A stretch of 64,000 bases of DNA, from positions 13,484 through 77,483 of the forward strand of contig JAVBLC010000006.1 in NCBI GenBank assembly GCA_031553805.1. The letters are read 5' to 3'. The position numbers and the translations under genes are program-made. This document shows, in pieces, positions 25,914-34,744 of this stretch. The stretch's first letter is position 1, and each line of letters opens with the position of its first letter. This DNA is from JAITVB01 sp031553805. Its GTDB lineage: Bacteria > Bacteroidota > Bacteroidia > Bacteroidales > Rikenellaceae. The notes beneath the pieces are model-generated. The model was not told the origin of the DNA. It was given only the letters and a program-made list of their open reading frames with translations, and did no database searches.

Positions 25914-28811
25914 TTACGCCCCGGCCGTTTTTTTGCGGCTCCGGCCGATGGCGCGGGCGATTTCACCCACCCACAACACCACCGAAGCGGCACCGAAAAT
26001 CAGTCCCCAGTCGGCCGCCCGCAACGGCACCGTACGGAACACCTCGCCCCCGAACGTCACGATCAGGAACTGTCCCACGAGGATCAACGCCCCCACGCCG
26101 AGGAACGCCTTGCACTTCGACAGTTCGCGGAATGCGGACCTGCCTGCGCCGAAGGCTTTGGCGTTGAACATATTCCAGAATTGCAGCAACACGAAGAAGG
26201 TGAAGAATGCCGACAACTCATAAGGCGTGATCGTTTCCCCGAAATAGGCCAGTAAACAGACTAGCGTCACCACAAAGAACGCCCCGATTCCGAAGATCAT
26301 CCCGGCCATCGGGCGGGTGATGATGAACTGGCTTGATTTGCGCGGTTTGTCGTTCATCACGCGCGGGTCGGGCGGCAGCGAAGCGAGGGCGGCGGCGGCA
26401 AAGGTGTCCATGATCAGGTTGACCCAAAGCATCTGGGTGACGGTCAGCGGCAGCTCGGTGCCGAAGAGCGAACCGAGCAGCACGACGGTCAGCGCCGTTA
26501 CGTTGATCGTCAGCTGGAACACGAGGAAACGCTGGATGTTGCGGTAAAGCGAGCGGCCCCACATCACCGCCGAAGCGATGCTGTTGAACGAGTCGTCGAG
26601 CAGCGTGATGTCGCTCGCGTCCTTGGCCACCGAGGTGCCCGAACCCATAGACAGGCCCACCTGGGCGAAGTTGAGGGCCGGGGCATCGTTGGTGCCGTCG
26701 CCGGTGACGGCCACCACCTGGCCTTGCTGCTGAAGCAGTTGCACGAGGCGTTGCTTGTCGCTCGGGCGGGCGCGCGACATGATCTTGAGGGCCTGCACCC
26801 GGGTGAGAAGTTCTTCGTCTGTGAGGGCTTCGAATTCGGCGCCGGTGATGTGGGCCAGTTCTTTGTCTGAAGCGTCGTCCCACAGGCCGATCTGGCGGGC
26901 GATTTCGCGGGCGGTGCCGGGGGTGTCGCCTGTGACGATCTTCACTCCGATCCCGGCGCTCAGGCAGCGCGACACGGCGCCCGGCACGTCTTCGCGCACC
27001 GGGTCGGCGATCGCGGCGATACCCAGGAATACGGGTTTGGCCGAGGCAGCCACTTCGGCCCATGTGTGTGCTGTGTCGTCGAGCACGACGTAGGCAAACC
27101 CGAGCGTGCGCATCGCCCGGCTTTGGTAGCCGAGCAGCTCTTTTTCAATCGTTTCGCGGTAGCCGGCCGCCGGCACTTCGCCCGTAGGGCCGAGCACGGT
27201 CACGCACTTCGAAAAGACGATTTCCGGCGCACCTTTTATATATAGAACGCGTTTGTCCAACACGTTCGACTTCACAATGGTTGCCATAAACTTGCGTTCG
27301 GTGCTGAACGTAAGCTGGTCTTCGACCGCCACGTCGCTGCGCAGCATTTCGTAATCGGTGCCCTGGCGATGGAGCCACAGAAGCAGGGCGCCTTCGGTCG
27401 GGTTGCCGATCGGCTTCGGGTGTTGCGCGTCGGTTCGGTCGAGAAACGCCGTGCTGTTCAGGGAAATGCCTTCGCGCATCAGGTTGCTCGGGAGGTCGTC
27501 GGACAGCGTGTTGCCCGACATGCCGAAGATATGGGTGTCGTGAACGCTCATCCGGTTCTGGGTCAGGGTGCCTGTCTTGTCGGTGCAGATCACCGTGGTG
27601 GCGCCCATCGTTTCGCAGGCGTGCATCTTGCGCACCAGGTTGTTGGCCTTGAGCATTCGGCGCATATTGAGCGCCAGCGAGAGCGTGACGCTCATCGGCA
27701 GCCCCTCGGGTACGGCCACCACCACCAGGGTGACGGCTACCATAAACGCTTGCAGGATGTCGTTGGCCTGGTGGAGCGAAAGCCACGACCCGCGGTCGGC
27801 CGGCGACCAACCGAAACCCCAGTAACCCAAACCGCACAGGATGGCGAACAGCATCGCCCCCATCGCGACGAAAGCAAAGGTGTCGGTCTGCCGTACAGGG
27901 CAGGGGCCTTCTTTCATCACCCCGGCCAATTCGAGCGTGTCGCGGATCGTCGGCATCCAGGCCCGGGCCGACATCACGCCGGCAGCTACGATAAAAGCAG
28001 CCAGATAGTAGAGTTGCTCCGGGGAATATGTCGCCCAGTCTTCGATCAGGTGTTTGGCCATGAGAATACCGAACGTCAGGAACGACAGTCCGAAACCCAC
28101 CACGCCGATCAGTTTGGCCAGTCGTTCGAGCTGCTTACTGAGCGGTGTTTTTTCGTCGGTCGTGGCCGACGCTTCCCGGGCCACCTGGCCGAACTGGGTA
28201 GCGTTGCCCACGGCAGTGACGGTGATCGTGCCGTGGCCTTCGACCACGGTCGTCCCGCGCAGCAGCATATTCGAGGGATAGGTCGCTTCCGGGTCGCCCG
28301 CCGCCGGATCGACGGTTTTGGCCGTGACCGGTTCGCCGGTCAGGGTCGATTCGTTGACCTGCAGCGAGAGCGACTCTTCGAGCGTGCCGTCGGCCGGGAT
28401 CTCCTCGCCCGTTTCGAGCACCACCACGTCGCCCACCACGATTTCGCGTTTGGCGACCTCTTGCACCATTCCATCGCGAATCACTTTATATAGAGTGTCG
28501 TCGTCGACGCGGCCCAGCAGGTCGAACTTTTTCTGGGCGTCGTATTCAAACCAGAACGCCACCCCCGTCGCCAGCAAAATGGCACAAAAAATCCCGATCG
28601 TTTCAGCAAATTCCCACTCGACGAACGAAATGGCCATCGACAGGAATGCCGCGATCAGCAGCACCCGGATCACCGGATCCTGGAATTTTTCGAGAAATAG
28701 TTTCCACACCGAATCGCGGGGCGGAGGGGTGATCAGGTTTTCGCCGTGTGCGGTGCGGCTGGCCTGGACGGCCTCGGCGGTGAGGCCGGTCAATCGCTTT
28801 TTTGTTTCCAT
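25914..28811 (-). CDS. Calcium-type (PMCA-like) P-type ATPase
   Basis: A 965-residue P2B-like cation pump. Order: cytosolic N-terminus, TM1-TM2 (about 45-90), actuator domain with LTGEP (157-161), TM3-TM4 with VAVPEGLP (366-372), phosphorylation site DKTGTLTQ with Asp411, nucleotide domain (KGAPE), hinge VTGDGTNDAPAL, then C-terminal membrane helices with QLTINVTALTVV and MLWVNLIMDTFAALAL-like MDTFAAAALASLPPDPR. The PEGLP motif and the asparagine/aspartate in the last helices suit Ca2+ export (established for the family; specificity here inferred). It begins 52 bp downstream of rodA and may be read from the same transcript. Confidence 0.92.
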   Translation of the reverse strand: METKKRLTGLTAEAVQASRTAHGENLITPPPRDSVWKLFLEKFQDPVIRVLLIAAFLSMAISFVEWEFAETIGIFCAILLATGVAFWFEYDAQKKFDLLGRVDDDTLYKVIRDGMVQEVAKREIVVGDVVVLETGEEIPADGTLEESLSLQVNESTLTGEPVTAKTVDPAAGDPEATYPSNMLLRGTTVVEGHGTITVTAVGNATQFGQVAREASATTDEKTPLSKQLERLAKLIGVVGFGLSFLTFGILMAKHLIEDWATYSPEQLYYLAAFIVAAGVMSARAWMPTIRDTLELAGVMKEGPCPVRQTDTFAFVAMGAMLFAILCGLGYWGFGWSPADRGSWLSLHQANDILQAFMVAVTLVVVAVPEGLPMSVTLSLALNMRRMLKANNLVRKMHACETMGATTVICTDKTGTLTQNRMSVHDTHIFGMSGNTLSDDLPSNLMREGISLNSTAFLDRTDAQHPKPIGNPTEGALLLWLHRQGTDYEMLRSDVAVEDQLTFSTERKFMATIVKSNVLDKRVLYIKGAPEIVFSKCVTVLGPTGEVPAAGYRETIEKELLGYQSRAMRTLGFAYVVLDDTAHTWAEVAASAKPVFLGIAAIADPVREDVPGAVSRCLSAGIGVKIVTGDTPGTAREIARQIGLWDDASDKELAHITGAEFEALTDEELLTRVQALKIMSRARPSDKQRLVQLLQQQGQVVAVTGDGTNDAPALNFAQVGLSMGSGTSVAKDASDITLLDDSFNSIASAVMWGRSLYRNIQRFLVFQLTINVTALTVVLLGSLFGTELPLTVTQMLWVNLIMDTFAAAALASLPPDPRVMNDKPRKSSQFIITRPMAGMIFGIGAFFVVTLVCLLAYFGETITPYELSAFFTFFVLLQFWNMFNAKAFGAGRSAFRELSKCKAFLGVGALILVGQFLIVTFGGEVFRTVPLRAADWGLIFGAASVVLWVGEIARAIGRSRKKTAGA

Positions 28812-28863
28812 ACGGGGAGTTTTCGGGGATGGAAGGATGTGTACGAATATTGTGCCGGATCGG

Positions 28864-30306
28864 TCAGACCCGGGTAATGTGGTCTTTCTTGGAAGTGTCG
28901 AGTTTGATCGCGATAAACAGTAGCAGGGTGAAGGCGATCAGCGACGACCCCCCGTAACTGAAGAAAGGCAGCGGGATGCCGATCACAGGCATCAGCCCGA
29001 TAGTCATTCCGATGTTGATCGCCACGTGGAACAGGAGAATGCCTGCTGCACAGTAGCAATAGATCCGGCCGAAAGCCTCTTGTTGCCGTTCGCCCATGGC
29101 GATGAGTTTGAGGATCAGCATGCCGAAAAGCGACACCACGACGAGGCTGCCCAGAAACCCCCACTCTTCGCCCACGGTGCAGAATATGAAGTCGGTGCTT
29201 TGCTCGGGCACGAAGTTATACTTGGTTTGCGTACCCTCCAAAAAACCTTTGCCCGTGAGGCCGCCCGAGCCGATGGCGATCTTCGACTGGTTGACGTTGT
29301 AGCCCCAGCCTTTGAGGTCGGATTCGATACCGAGCAGGTCAAGGATGCGCTTCTGGTGGTGAATTTGCAACACGTTGTCGAACACGTAATCGATTGTTTG
29401 TGTAAAGGCCAGTGACCCGAAAAAGAGCAGGACAAAGAACCACACGTTACGCAACCGGCTGCGGTAGGCGTAGATCGCTACAAAGATCAGCGAAACAGCC
29501 ACCGCGGCGATTACCGCCGCTTCGGCCGATACCGGCCGTCCAAGCGCGAGCGATCCGAAATAGAGGCCCAGCGCCGCCAGCGCCACCCCGGCCAGGTAGA
29601 TGATCTTGGTTTTCCACCGTCCGTTGGTCAACCCCTCGCCGATCACGCAGATCAGCACCAGGATCGCTAGCAGCGGTACCGGTTCGACCAGGAACGACAA
29701 CACAAAAAGTAACAACATTAGGAAAACCGTAATGTAAATCCACCGGTTGGCCCCTTCGCGGTAGAGCATGAAGAAGAACGACGTGTAGACCAGTGCCGAT
29801 CCTGTGTCGTTCTGCAGGATGATGATCGCCACAGGAATGCCGAGGATCAATCCCACGTTGAGCAGCGACCGGGGGCTGTGGATGTTGAACGCATAGGAAC
29901 TCATGCATCGCGCCAGGGCCAGCGAGGCGGTCACCTTGACGAACTCGGTCGGCTGCACGCGTACCGATCCGAACTCATACCACGACCGCGCGCCGTTGAT
30001 CTCTTTGCCGAAGACGAAAACCCCCAGCAGGAAAAGGATACTGAGCCAGTACAGGGGGTAGGCAAAGACGTGGTAATACTTGTCGTCGATCAGCAGCACC
30101 GAGATCGCGATAAAGGCCGAAATGCCGATCCACATCAGCTGCTTGCCATGGCTTTGGCCCATGTCGAAGATGCTGCTGTGATCGGGGTCATAGACGGCGG
30201 CGTAGATGTTGATCCACCCCATCAGCACCAACGCGGCGTAGATGGCGATCATCGACCAGTCGACCCGGCCGAGCGACAGGTTGTTATTGTATGATCTGCC
30301 GGTCAT
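28864..30306 (-). CDS. rodA: Rod shape-determining peptidoglycan glycosyltransferase RodA (SEDS)
   Basis: A 480-residue SEDS protein with ten or more membrane helices. It polymerises lipid II for cell-wall elongation with PBP2. Family hallmarks: WMQPTEFVKV-like RVQPTEFVKVTASLALAR, the large periplasmic loop, and the C-terminal VIGIPLPFFSYGGSSLIAF signature. The open frame reaches 30492, but the ATG at 30306 (MTGRSYNNNLSLGRVDW) is the sensible start; it overlaps the end of mrdA by 23 bp, implying coupling. The membrane segment between about 240 and 320 carries extra helices common in Bacteroidetes RodA. Confidence 0.93.
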   Translation of the reverse strand: MTGRSYNNNLSLGRVDWSMIAIYAALVLMGWINIYAAVYDPDHSSIFDMGQSHGKQLMWIGISAFIAISVLLIDDKYYHVFAYPLYWLSILFLLGVFVFGKEINGARSWYEFGSVRVQPTEFVKVTASLALARCMSSYAFNIHSPRSLLNVGLILGIPVAIIILQNDTGSALVYTSFFFMLYREGANRWIYITVFLMLLLFVLSFLVEPVPLLAILVLICVIGEGLTNGRWKTKIIYLAGVALAALGLYFGSLALGRPVSAEAAVIAAVAVSLIFVAIYAYRSRLRNVWFFVLLFFGSLAFTQTIDYVFDNVLQIHHQKRILDLLGIESDLKGWGYNVNQSKIAIGSGGLTGKGFLEGTQTKYNFVPEQSTDFIFCTVGEEWGFLGSLVVVSLFGMLILKLIAMGERQQEAFGRIYCYCAAGILLFHVAINIGMTIGLMPVIGIPLPFFSYGGSSLIAFTLLLFIAIKLDTSKKDHITRV

Positions 30307-32107
30307 AACGCGGATAAGCCAGAGGCATGTTTTTGTATTGTTCGACCAGCGCCGGGTTGGCGACCGCCCCGGTGAGGTATTGTTCGAGCAACAACCGGGC
30401 GATCGGCACGGCGATCGTCGCCCCGAAGCCCCCGTTCTCGATATAGACCGAAATGGCCACCTTCGGATTTTCGTAAGGGGCAAAGGCGGCAAAGACCGAG
30501 TGGTCTTTCCCGTGGGGGTTTTGGGCGGTGCCGGTCTTGCCGCAGACGTCCCACCCGTCGATGCGGGCGCCGCCGCCCGTGCCGCTCACGTTCACCGCGC
30601 GGTACATCGCGTTGGCGACGATCTCGAAATACTTGGGTTCGATCTTGGCGTGGTGTTTCTCGTAGAAACGGGCTTCGATCGAATCCCTCCCTTGGATCGA
30701 TTTCACGACATGGGGGATGTAATAAAAACCGCGGTTGGCGATCGTGGCGATGAAGTTGGCCATCTGGAGCGGCGTAGCCCCCATTTCGCCCTGGCCGATG
30801 GCCAGCGACACGGTGGTCAGCGAGTTCCAGCTGCCGCGATAGACGCGGTCGTAATACTCGCGTGTGGGGACGTTGCCGTTCAGTTCGCCGATGAAGTCCG
30901 AGTCGAGCTTGCGTCCGAAACCGAGGCTCACCACATAGTCGCGCCACACCTCGAAGCCGTTTTTCACTCCGCCGTACTTGCGGTTGTCGAGGCTATTGCG
31001 GTAGACGTTACAGAAATAGGCGTTGCACGAGGTTTGGATCGCCCCCGTCAGGTCGAGCGGTGAGCCGTGACTGTGGCATCCCACCTTGAAGTTGCCCACG
31101 TGGTAGCCCATCGAGCAGCCGTAGGTCGTCTGCGCGGTCAGCGTTCCTTCCTGCAGGCCGATCAGGGCGTTGACCAGCTTGAAGGTCGACCCCGGCGGGT
31201 AGGACGACATCACCGCCCGGTTGTAAAGCGGCCGGCGCGGGTTGCGCAGCAGCTTCATGTAGTTGTTGCCCCGTTCGCGGCCCACCAGTTCGTCGGGGTC
31301 GTAGGTGGGGCTCGAAGCCATCACCAGGATTTCGCCCGTCGCCGGTTCGATCATCACCACGCTGCCCACCTTGCCGGTGAGCAACTCTTCGGCCAATAAC
31401 TGTAATTTCGCGTCGATCGTGCAGGTGATGCCCAGCCCGGGTGAGGCGAGCGTGTCGTAAACCCCGTCGCCGTAACTCCCCTTGACGATGCCCAGCACGT
31501 CGACCATCTGCACTTTGACGCCTTTCACCCCGCGCAACTCTTTTTCGTAGGCCTGTTCGACGCCGCTCGTGCCGATGTAGTCGCCGCTCTTGTAGTAGGG
31601 ATCGCGTTCGATGTTGCGCTCGTTCACCTCGCCCACGTCGCCCAGCAGGTTGCCGCCCACCTTGCGCGGATAAGAGCGGATGGTGCGGTATTGCGTGTAA
31701 AATCCGGGGAAATGGCGCTCGTCGAGCTTTATCTTTATCTCTTTCGGCAACTGTTTGAAGATCACCGAGGGGCGGCGGCGCGAGAATTGGACGGCCTTTC
31801 GGTATTCCTTCACGAAAAACTCTTTGCTCACCCCGAGGATTTCGCACATCTGGGTCGTGTCGAACGCCTTGACGTCGATCGGGACCGTGATCAGGTCATA
31901 GGCTTCGCGGTTTTGCACGAGAAATTCGCCGTTGCGGTCGTAAACCTCGCCGCGCGGGGGAAATTGCACCTCGTAGCGCAGCACGTTATTGTCCGCAAAA
32001 GCCTTGTAGCGGCGGTCGACCACCTGGATATAGAACAAGCGGCCGAGGACCACCACCACCAGGGCGATCACCACGAAGCGCAGGATAGGTACACGGTTGC
32101 CGTTCAT
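30284..32107 (-). CDS. mrdA: Penicillin-binding protein 2 (elongasome transpeptidase)
   Basis: A 607-residue class B PBP. One N-terminal membrane helix (residues about 7-28), a pedestal with FPPRGEVYDRNGEFLVQN, then the transpeptidase domain with its three motifs: STFK (Ser307 nucleophile, PPGSTFKLVNAL), SCN (360-362) and KTG (524-526, VCGKTGTAQNPHG). It cross-links the strands made by RodA. It lies 3 bp after mreD and overlaps rodA. Confidence 0.95.
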   Translation of the reverse strand: MNGNRVPILRFVVIALVVVVLGRLFYIQVVDRRYKAFADNNVLRYEVQFPPRGEVYDRNGEFLVQNREAYDLITVPIDVKAFDTTQMCEILGVSKEFFVKEYRKAVQFSRRRPSVIFKQLPKEIKIKLDERHFPGFYTQYRTIRSYPRKVGGNLLGDVGEVNERNIERDPYYKSGDYIGTSGVEQAYEKELRGVKGVKVQMVDVLGIVKGSYGDGVYDTLASPGLGITCTIDAKLQLLAEELLTGKVGSVVMIEPATGEILVMASSPTYDPDELVGRERGNNYMKLLRNPRRPLYNRAVMSSYPPGSTFKLVNALIGLQEGTLTAQTTYGCSMGYHVGNFKVGCHSHGSPLDLTGAIQTSCNAYFCNVYRNSLDNRKYGGVKNGFEVWRDYVVSLGFGRKLDSDFIGELNGNVPTREYYDRVYRGSWNSLTTVSLAIGQGEMGATPLQMANFIATIANRGFYYIPHVVKSIQGRDSIEARFYEKHHAKIEPKYFEIVANAMYRAVNVSGTGGGARIDGWDVCGKTGTAQNPHGKDHSVFAAFAPYENPKVAISVYIENGGFGATIAVPIARLLLEQYLTGAVANPALVEQYKNMPLAYPRYDRQIIQ

Positions 32108-32110
32108 CGG

Positions 32111-32620
32111 TTAAATCTTGGATCGGTTGACCACAAAGAGCAATTGGCACAGGTAGACCGCCACCAGCGTGCAGAGCGTCCCCGAGAGGATGCGCAGCAC
32201 GGTGAAGAAGATATCGTTGAAATTGAGCGATTCGAGAAAGTAGAACGCCGTGTGGTGGATCAGGATCAGCACGGCGGCGTAGCGGATGAATTTTCCAAAG
32301 CCCAGCCCTGCAATGTTAGGTATCCCGGCGGTTTCGTCCTTGCCGACAAAGGCGCCCAGCATCACCGGGCGGCAGAAGGCCATCAGCGCCGTGGCGGCGG
32401 TGTTGATCCCGGGGGTGCCCATGAAGAGGTCCATCGCCGCCCCGAGCCCCGCCCCGAGCAGCAGCACCACCGAGCGGTCGAGTTCCATCGGCAGCAGGAT
32501 CACGAACGCCACGTAGACGAATGCGCTGAAGAAGGTGCCCAGTTGCAGGTTGTCGAAAACAAACACCTGCAGCAGGATCACCACCACGAACAACAGCAAA
32601 TATTCCAGTATCCGATGCAT
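32111..32620 (-). CDS. mreD: Rod shape-determining protein MreD
   Basis: A 169-residue protein, almost entirely hydrophobic, with about five membrane helices (start MHRILEYLLLFVVVILLQVFVF). Sequence conservation in MreD is low, and the identification rests on size, topology and position between mreC and mrdA. It links MreC to the elongation machinery. It begins 19 bp after the mreC stop codon. Confidence 0.88.
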   Translation of the reverse strand: MHRILEYLLLFVVVILLQVFVFDNLQLGTFFSAFVYVAFVILLPMELDRSVVLLLGAGLGAAMDLFMGTPGINTAATALMAFCRPVMLGAFVGKDETAGIPNIAGLGFGKFIRYAAVLILIHHTAFYFLESLNFNDIFFTVLRILSGTLCTLVAVYLCQLLFVVNRSKI

Positions 32621-32639
32621 TCTTTTTCCGGTTGTGTGT

Positions 32640-33509
32640 TTATCTCGTGTCGCCCGAGGCGCCTTCGATGCGCTGGCGGGCCCGCTCCTCGAGGTCGGTC
32701 TTTTCGCGGTTGAGGGTGTAGCGCACCAACACCACGTTGTTCAGTGCGCCCATGTCGGCAAAGAGTTTTACGCGCACGTCGTAATACGTGGCGTTGATCA
32801 ATTCCGAATTGACCACCGTGCCGATGTTCAGGCCCGGGGGGAAAATCGACGAATATTCGGTCGTGATCACCGTGTCGCCCGGTACGATTTCGGCGTATTT
32901 CGGGATCTCGGTCAGCATCACCTCGTCGGTGCGGAGGCCGTCCCAGCGGATCGAGCCGAAATAGCTATTCTCCTTTTCGGTGTTCGACTGTTTCTTGATC
33001 CGGCCGCCGGTGCTGAACTTGGTGTTGAGGATCGATACGGCCACTGCGAAACGGCTCGAGCATTCGACCACGTAACCCACCACGTTGCCACCCGCCACCA
33101 CGGCCATGTCGGGCGTCACCTCGCGCATATCGCCCGTCAGAGTCAGGTAGTTTTGCTGCCTGCTGAGGTTGTTGTTGACCACCCGTGCGGGTACGTAAGC
33201 ATAGTGGAGCGAATCGAGCAGGCGGTCCTGGGTATCGACCTCGGGCATCGTGTTGCGGTAGTGTTCGAGCGTTGCCCGCAACTCGGCCACCTCGCGGTTC
33301 AGGCGGCGGTTTTCTTCGCCCAGCGTGAAGAATTGCTTCGCCCGCGATATGCCGGCGTAGATGTCGCCGACCAGGTAGTTCGACACGTTGACGAATTTCG
33401 CGTAGTTGTAACTCGACCCGTTGGCGTAAAAGTGCAAAGCCACCCCCTCGATCACCAGGAACAACAGCAGAAACTGTATTTTCTTGAGGAACAGGATGAA
33501 TTTATACAT
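32640..33509 (-). CDS. mreC: Rod shape-determining protein MreC
   Basis: A 289-residue bitopic protein. Short cytoplasmic start, one membrane helix (about 9-27, KIQFLLLFLVIEGVAL), a coiled-coil (about 65-100, EENRRLNREVAELRATLEHYR), then the beta-barrel periplasmic domain with the LTLTGDMREVTPDMAVVAGGNVVGYV region (split) and FPPGLNIGTV. It scaffolds PBP2-RodA in the periplasm. It is separated from mreB by a 177-bp gap filled by a long stem-loop, unusual inside this tight cluster. Confidence 0.93.
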   Translation of the reverse strand: MYKFILFLKKIQFLLLFLVIEGVALHFYANGSSYNYAKFVNVSNYLVGDIYAGISRAKQFFTLGEENRRLNREVAELRATLEHYRNTMPEVDTQDRLLDSLHYAYVPARVVNNNLSRQQNYLTLTGDMREVTPDMAVVAGGNVVGYVVECSSRFAVAVSILNTKFSTGGRIKKQSNTEKENSYFGSIRWDGLRTDEVMLTEIPKYAEIVPGDTVITTEYSSIFPPGLNIGTVVNSELINATYYDVRVKLFADMGALNNVVLVRYTLNREKTDLEERARQRIEGASGDTR

Positions 33510-33559
33510 TTTTTCGCAAAAGGGTTTTTGGAGTGGTTCGGCAGCGTCGAGGCTTTCGC

Positions 33560-33685
33560 GTCGCTGTGCGGAGTGTGCGTCAGGTTTAAACGATCTTTCC
33601 GGTTTTTAACCGGAGCGTACAGGAGTACGTGAGGATTAAAAATCGGAAAGATCGTTTAAGGATGGCGTGCAATACGCGCAGCGAC
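33560..33685. repeat. Exactly symmetric 126-bp imperfect inverted repeat in the mreB-mreC gap
   Basis: Two 63-nt arms meet without any net gap at 33622/33623, the centre of GTACAGGAGTAC. By hand, 46 of 63 positions are complementary and about 7 more would be G-U pairs in RNA. The best-kept block is TTAAACGATCTTTCCG on the left against CGGAAAGATCGTTTAA on the right. It ends at the mreB stop codon. The core (GAGCGTAC-nnnn-GTACGTGA) is shared with the element at 24.7 kb. Confidence 0.85.
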
Positions 33686-33686
33686 A

Positions 33687-34709
33687 CTACTTCATGAGGA
33701 ATTGGAAGCGGTTTATGTTCTTGAGGGCCACGCCGGTGCCCCTTGCCACGGCGCGCAACGGATCCTCGGCCACGTGGAACGGGATATTGGTCTTCTGCTG
33801 CATCCGCGTCGCCAGACCCTTCAGCAGCGCCCCCCCGCCGGCCAGGTAAACCCCCGAATGCACGACGTCGGCATACAACTCGGGCGGGATCTGTTCCAAC
33901 ACTTTCATGATGGCCGCGTCGACCTTCATCAGCGATTTTTCGAGCGCGTAAGCGATCTCCTGGTACGAGATCGAAACGGTCGACGGCAGCGAGGTGAGGA
34001 TGTTCGGGCCGGTGAACGTGTGGTTGTCCGGCGCTTCGTCGAGTTCCGACACGGCGGCCCCGACTTGTTTCTTGATCTCTTCGGCCGTACTCTCGCCGAT
34101 GCGGATGTTGTGTTGCTGGCGGATGTAGGTCTGGATGTCTTCCGTGAAGACGTCGCCCGCCACGTTGATGCTTTCGCTGCAAACGATCCCGCCGAGCGAG
34201 ATCACCGCGATCTCGGTCGTCCCCCCGCCGATGTCGACGATCATGTGGCCTTCGGGCGCTTCGACGTCGAGGCCGATCCCCAGGGCGGCGGCCATCGGTT
34301 CGTAGATCATATAGACCTCGCGGCCCCCGGCGTGTTCGGCCGAGTCGCGCACGGCGCGGATCTCGACGTTGGTGCTCCCCGACGGGATGCAAATCACCAT
34401 CCGCAGCGAGGGGGCGAACATCGTCCCGCGTGCCTTGATCATCTTGATCATGCCGCGGATCATCAGTTCGGCGGCGTTGAAGTCGGCGATCACCCCATCC
34501 CTCAGCGGACGGATCGTACGGATGTTCTGGTGGGTCTTGCCGTGCATCTGGCGGGCCTTGTTGCCGATGGCTACCAGGCGGCCCGAATGTTGGTCGACGG
34601 CTACGATCGAGGGTTCGTCGACCACGATCTTGCCGTTGTATATGATGAGCGTGTTGGCCGTACCGAGGTCCATCGCCAGCTCTTGTGTCAGGAATGAGAA
34701 TAGGCCCAT
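33687..34709 (-). CDS. mreB: Actin-like cell-shape protein MreB
   Basis: A 340-residue bacterial actin that organises the elongation machinery under the inner membrane. Phosphate-binding loops and adenosine motif are clear: MDLGTANTLIIYNGKIVVDEPS at the start (in part), VDIGGGTTEIAVISLGGIV, and GVYLAGGGALLKGL near the C-terminus. Starts 35 bp after the purH stop codon and is probably read from the purH promoter; a long stem-loop separates it from mreC. Confidence 0.97.
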   Translation of the reverse strand: MGLFSFLTQELAMDLGTANTLIIYNGKIVVDEPSIVAVDQHSGRLVAIGNKARQMHGKTHQNIRTIRPLRDGVIADFNAAELMIRGMIKMIKARGTMFAPSLRMVICIPSGSTNVEIRAVRDSAEHAGGREVYMIYEPMAAALGIGLDVEAPEGHMIVDIGGGTTEIAVISLGGIVCSESINVAGDVFTEDIQTYIRQQHNIRIGESTAEEIKKQVGAAVSELDEAPDNHTFTGPNILTSLPSTVSISYQEIAYALEKSLMKVDAAIMKVLEQIPPELYADVVHSGVYLAGGGALLKGLATRMQQKTNIPFHVAEDPLRAVARGTGVALKNINRFQFLMK

Positions 34710-34744
34710 CTGCTGATATTTTTTATATGCGGTTTAAAATTCGA

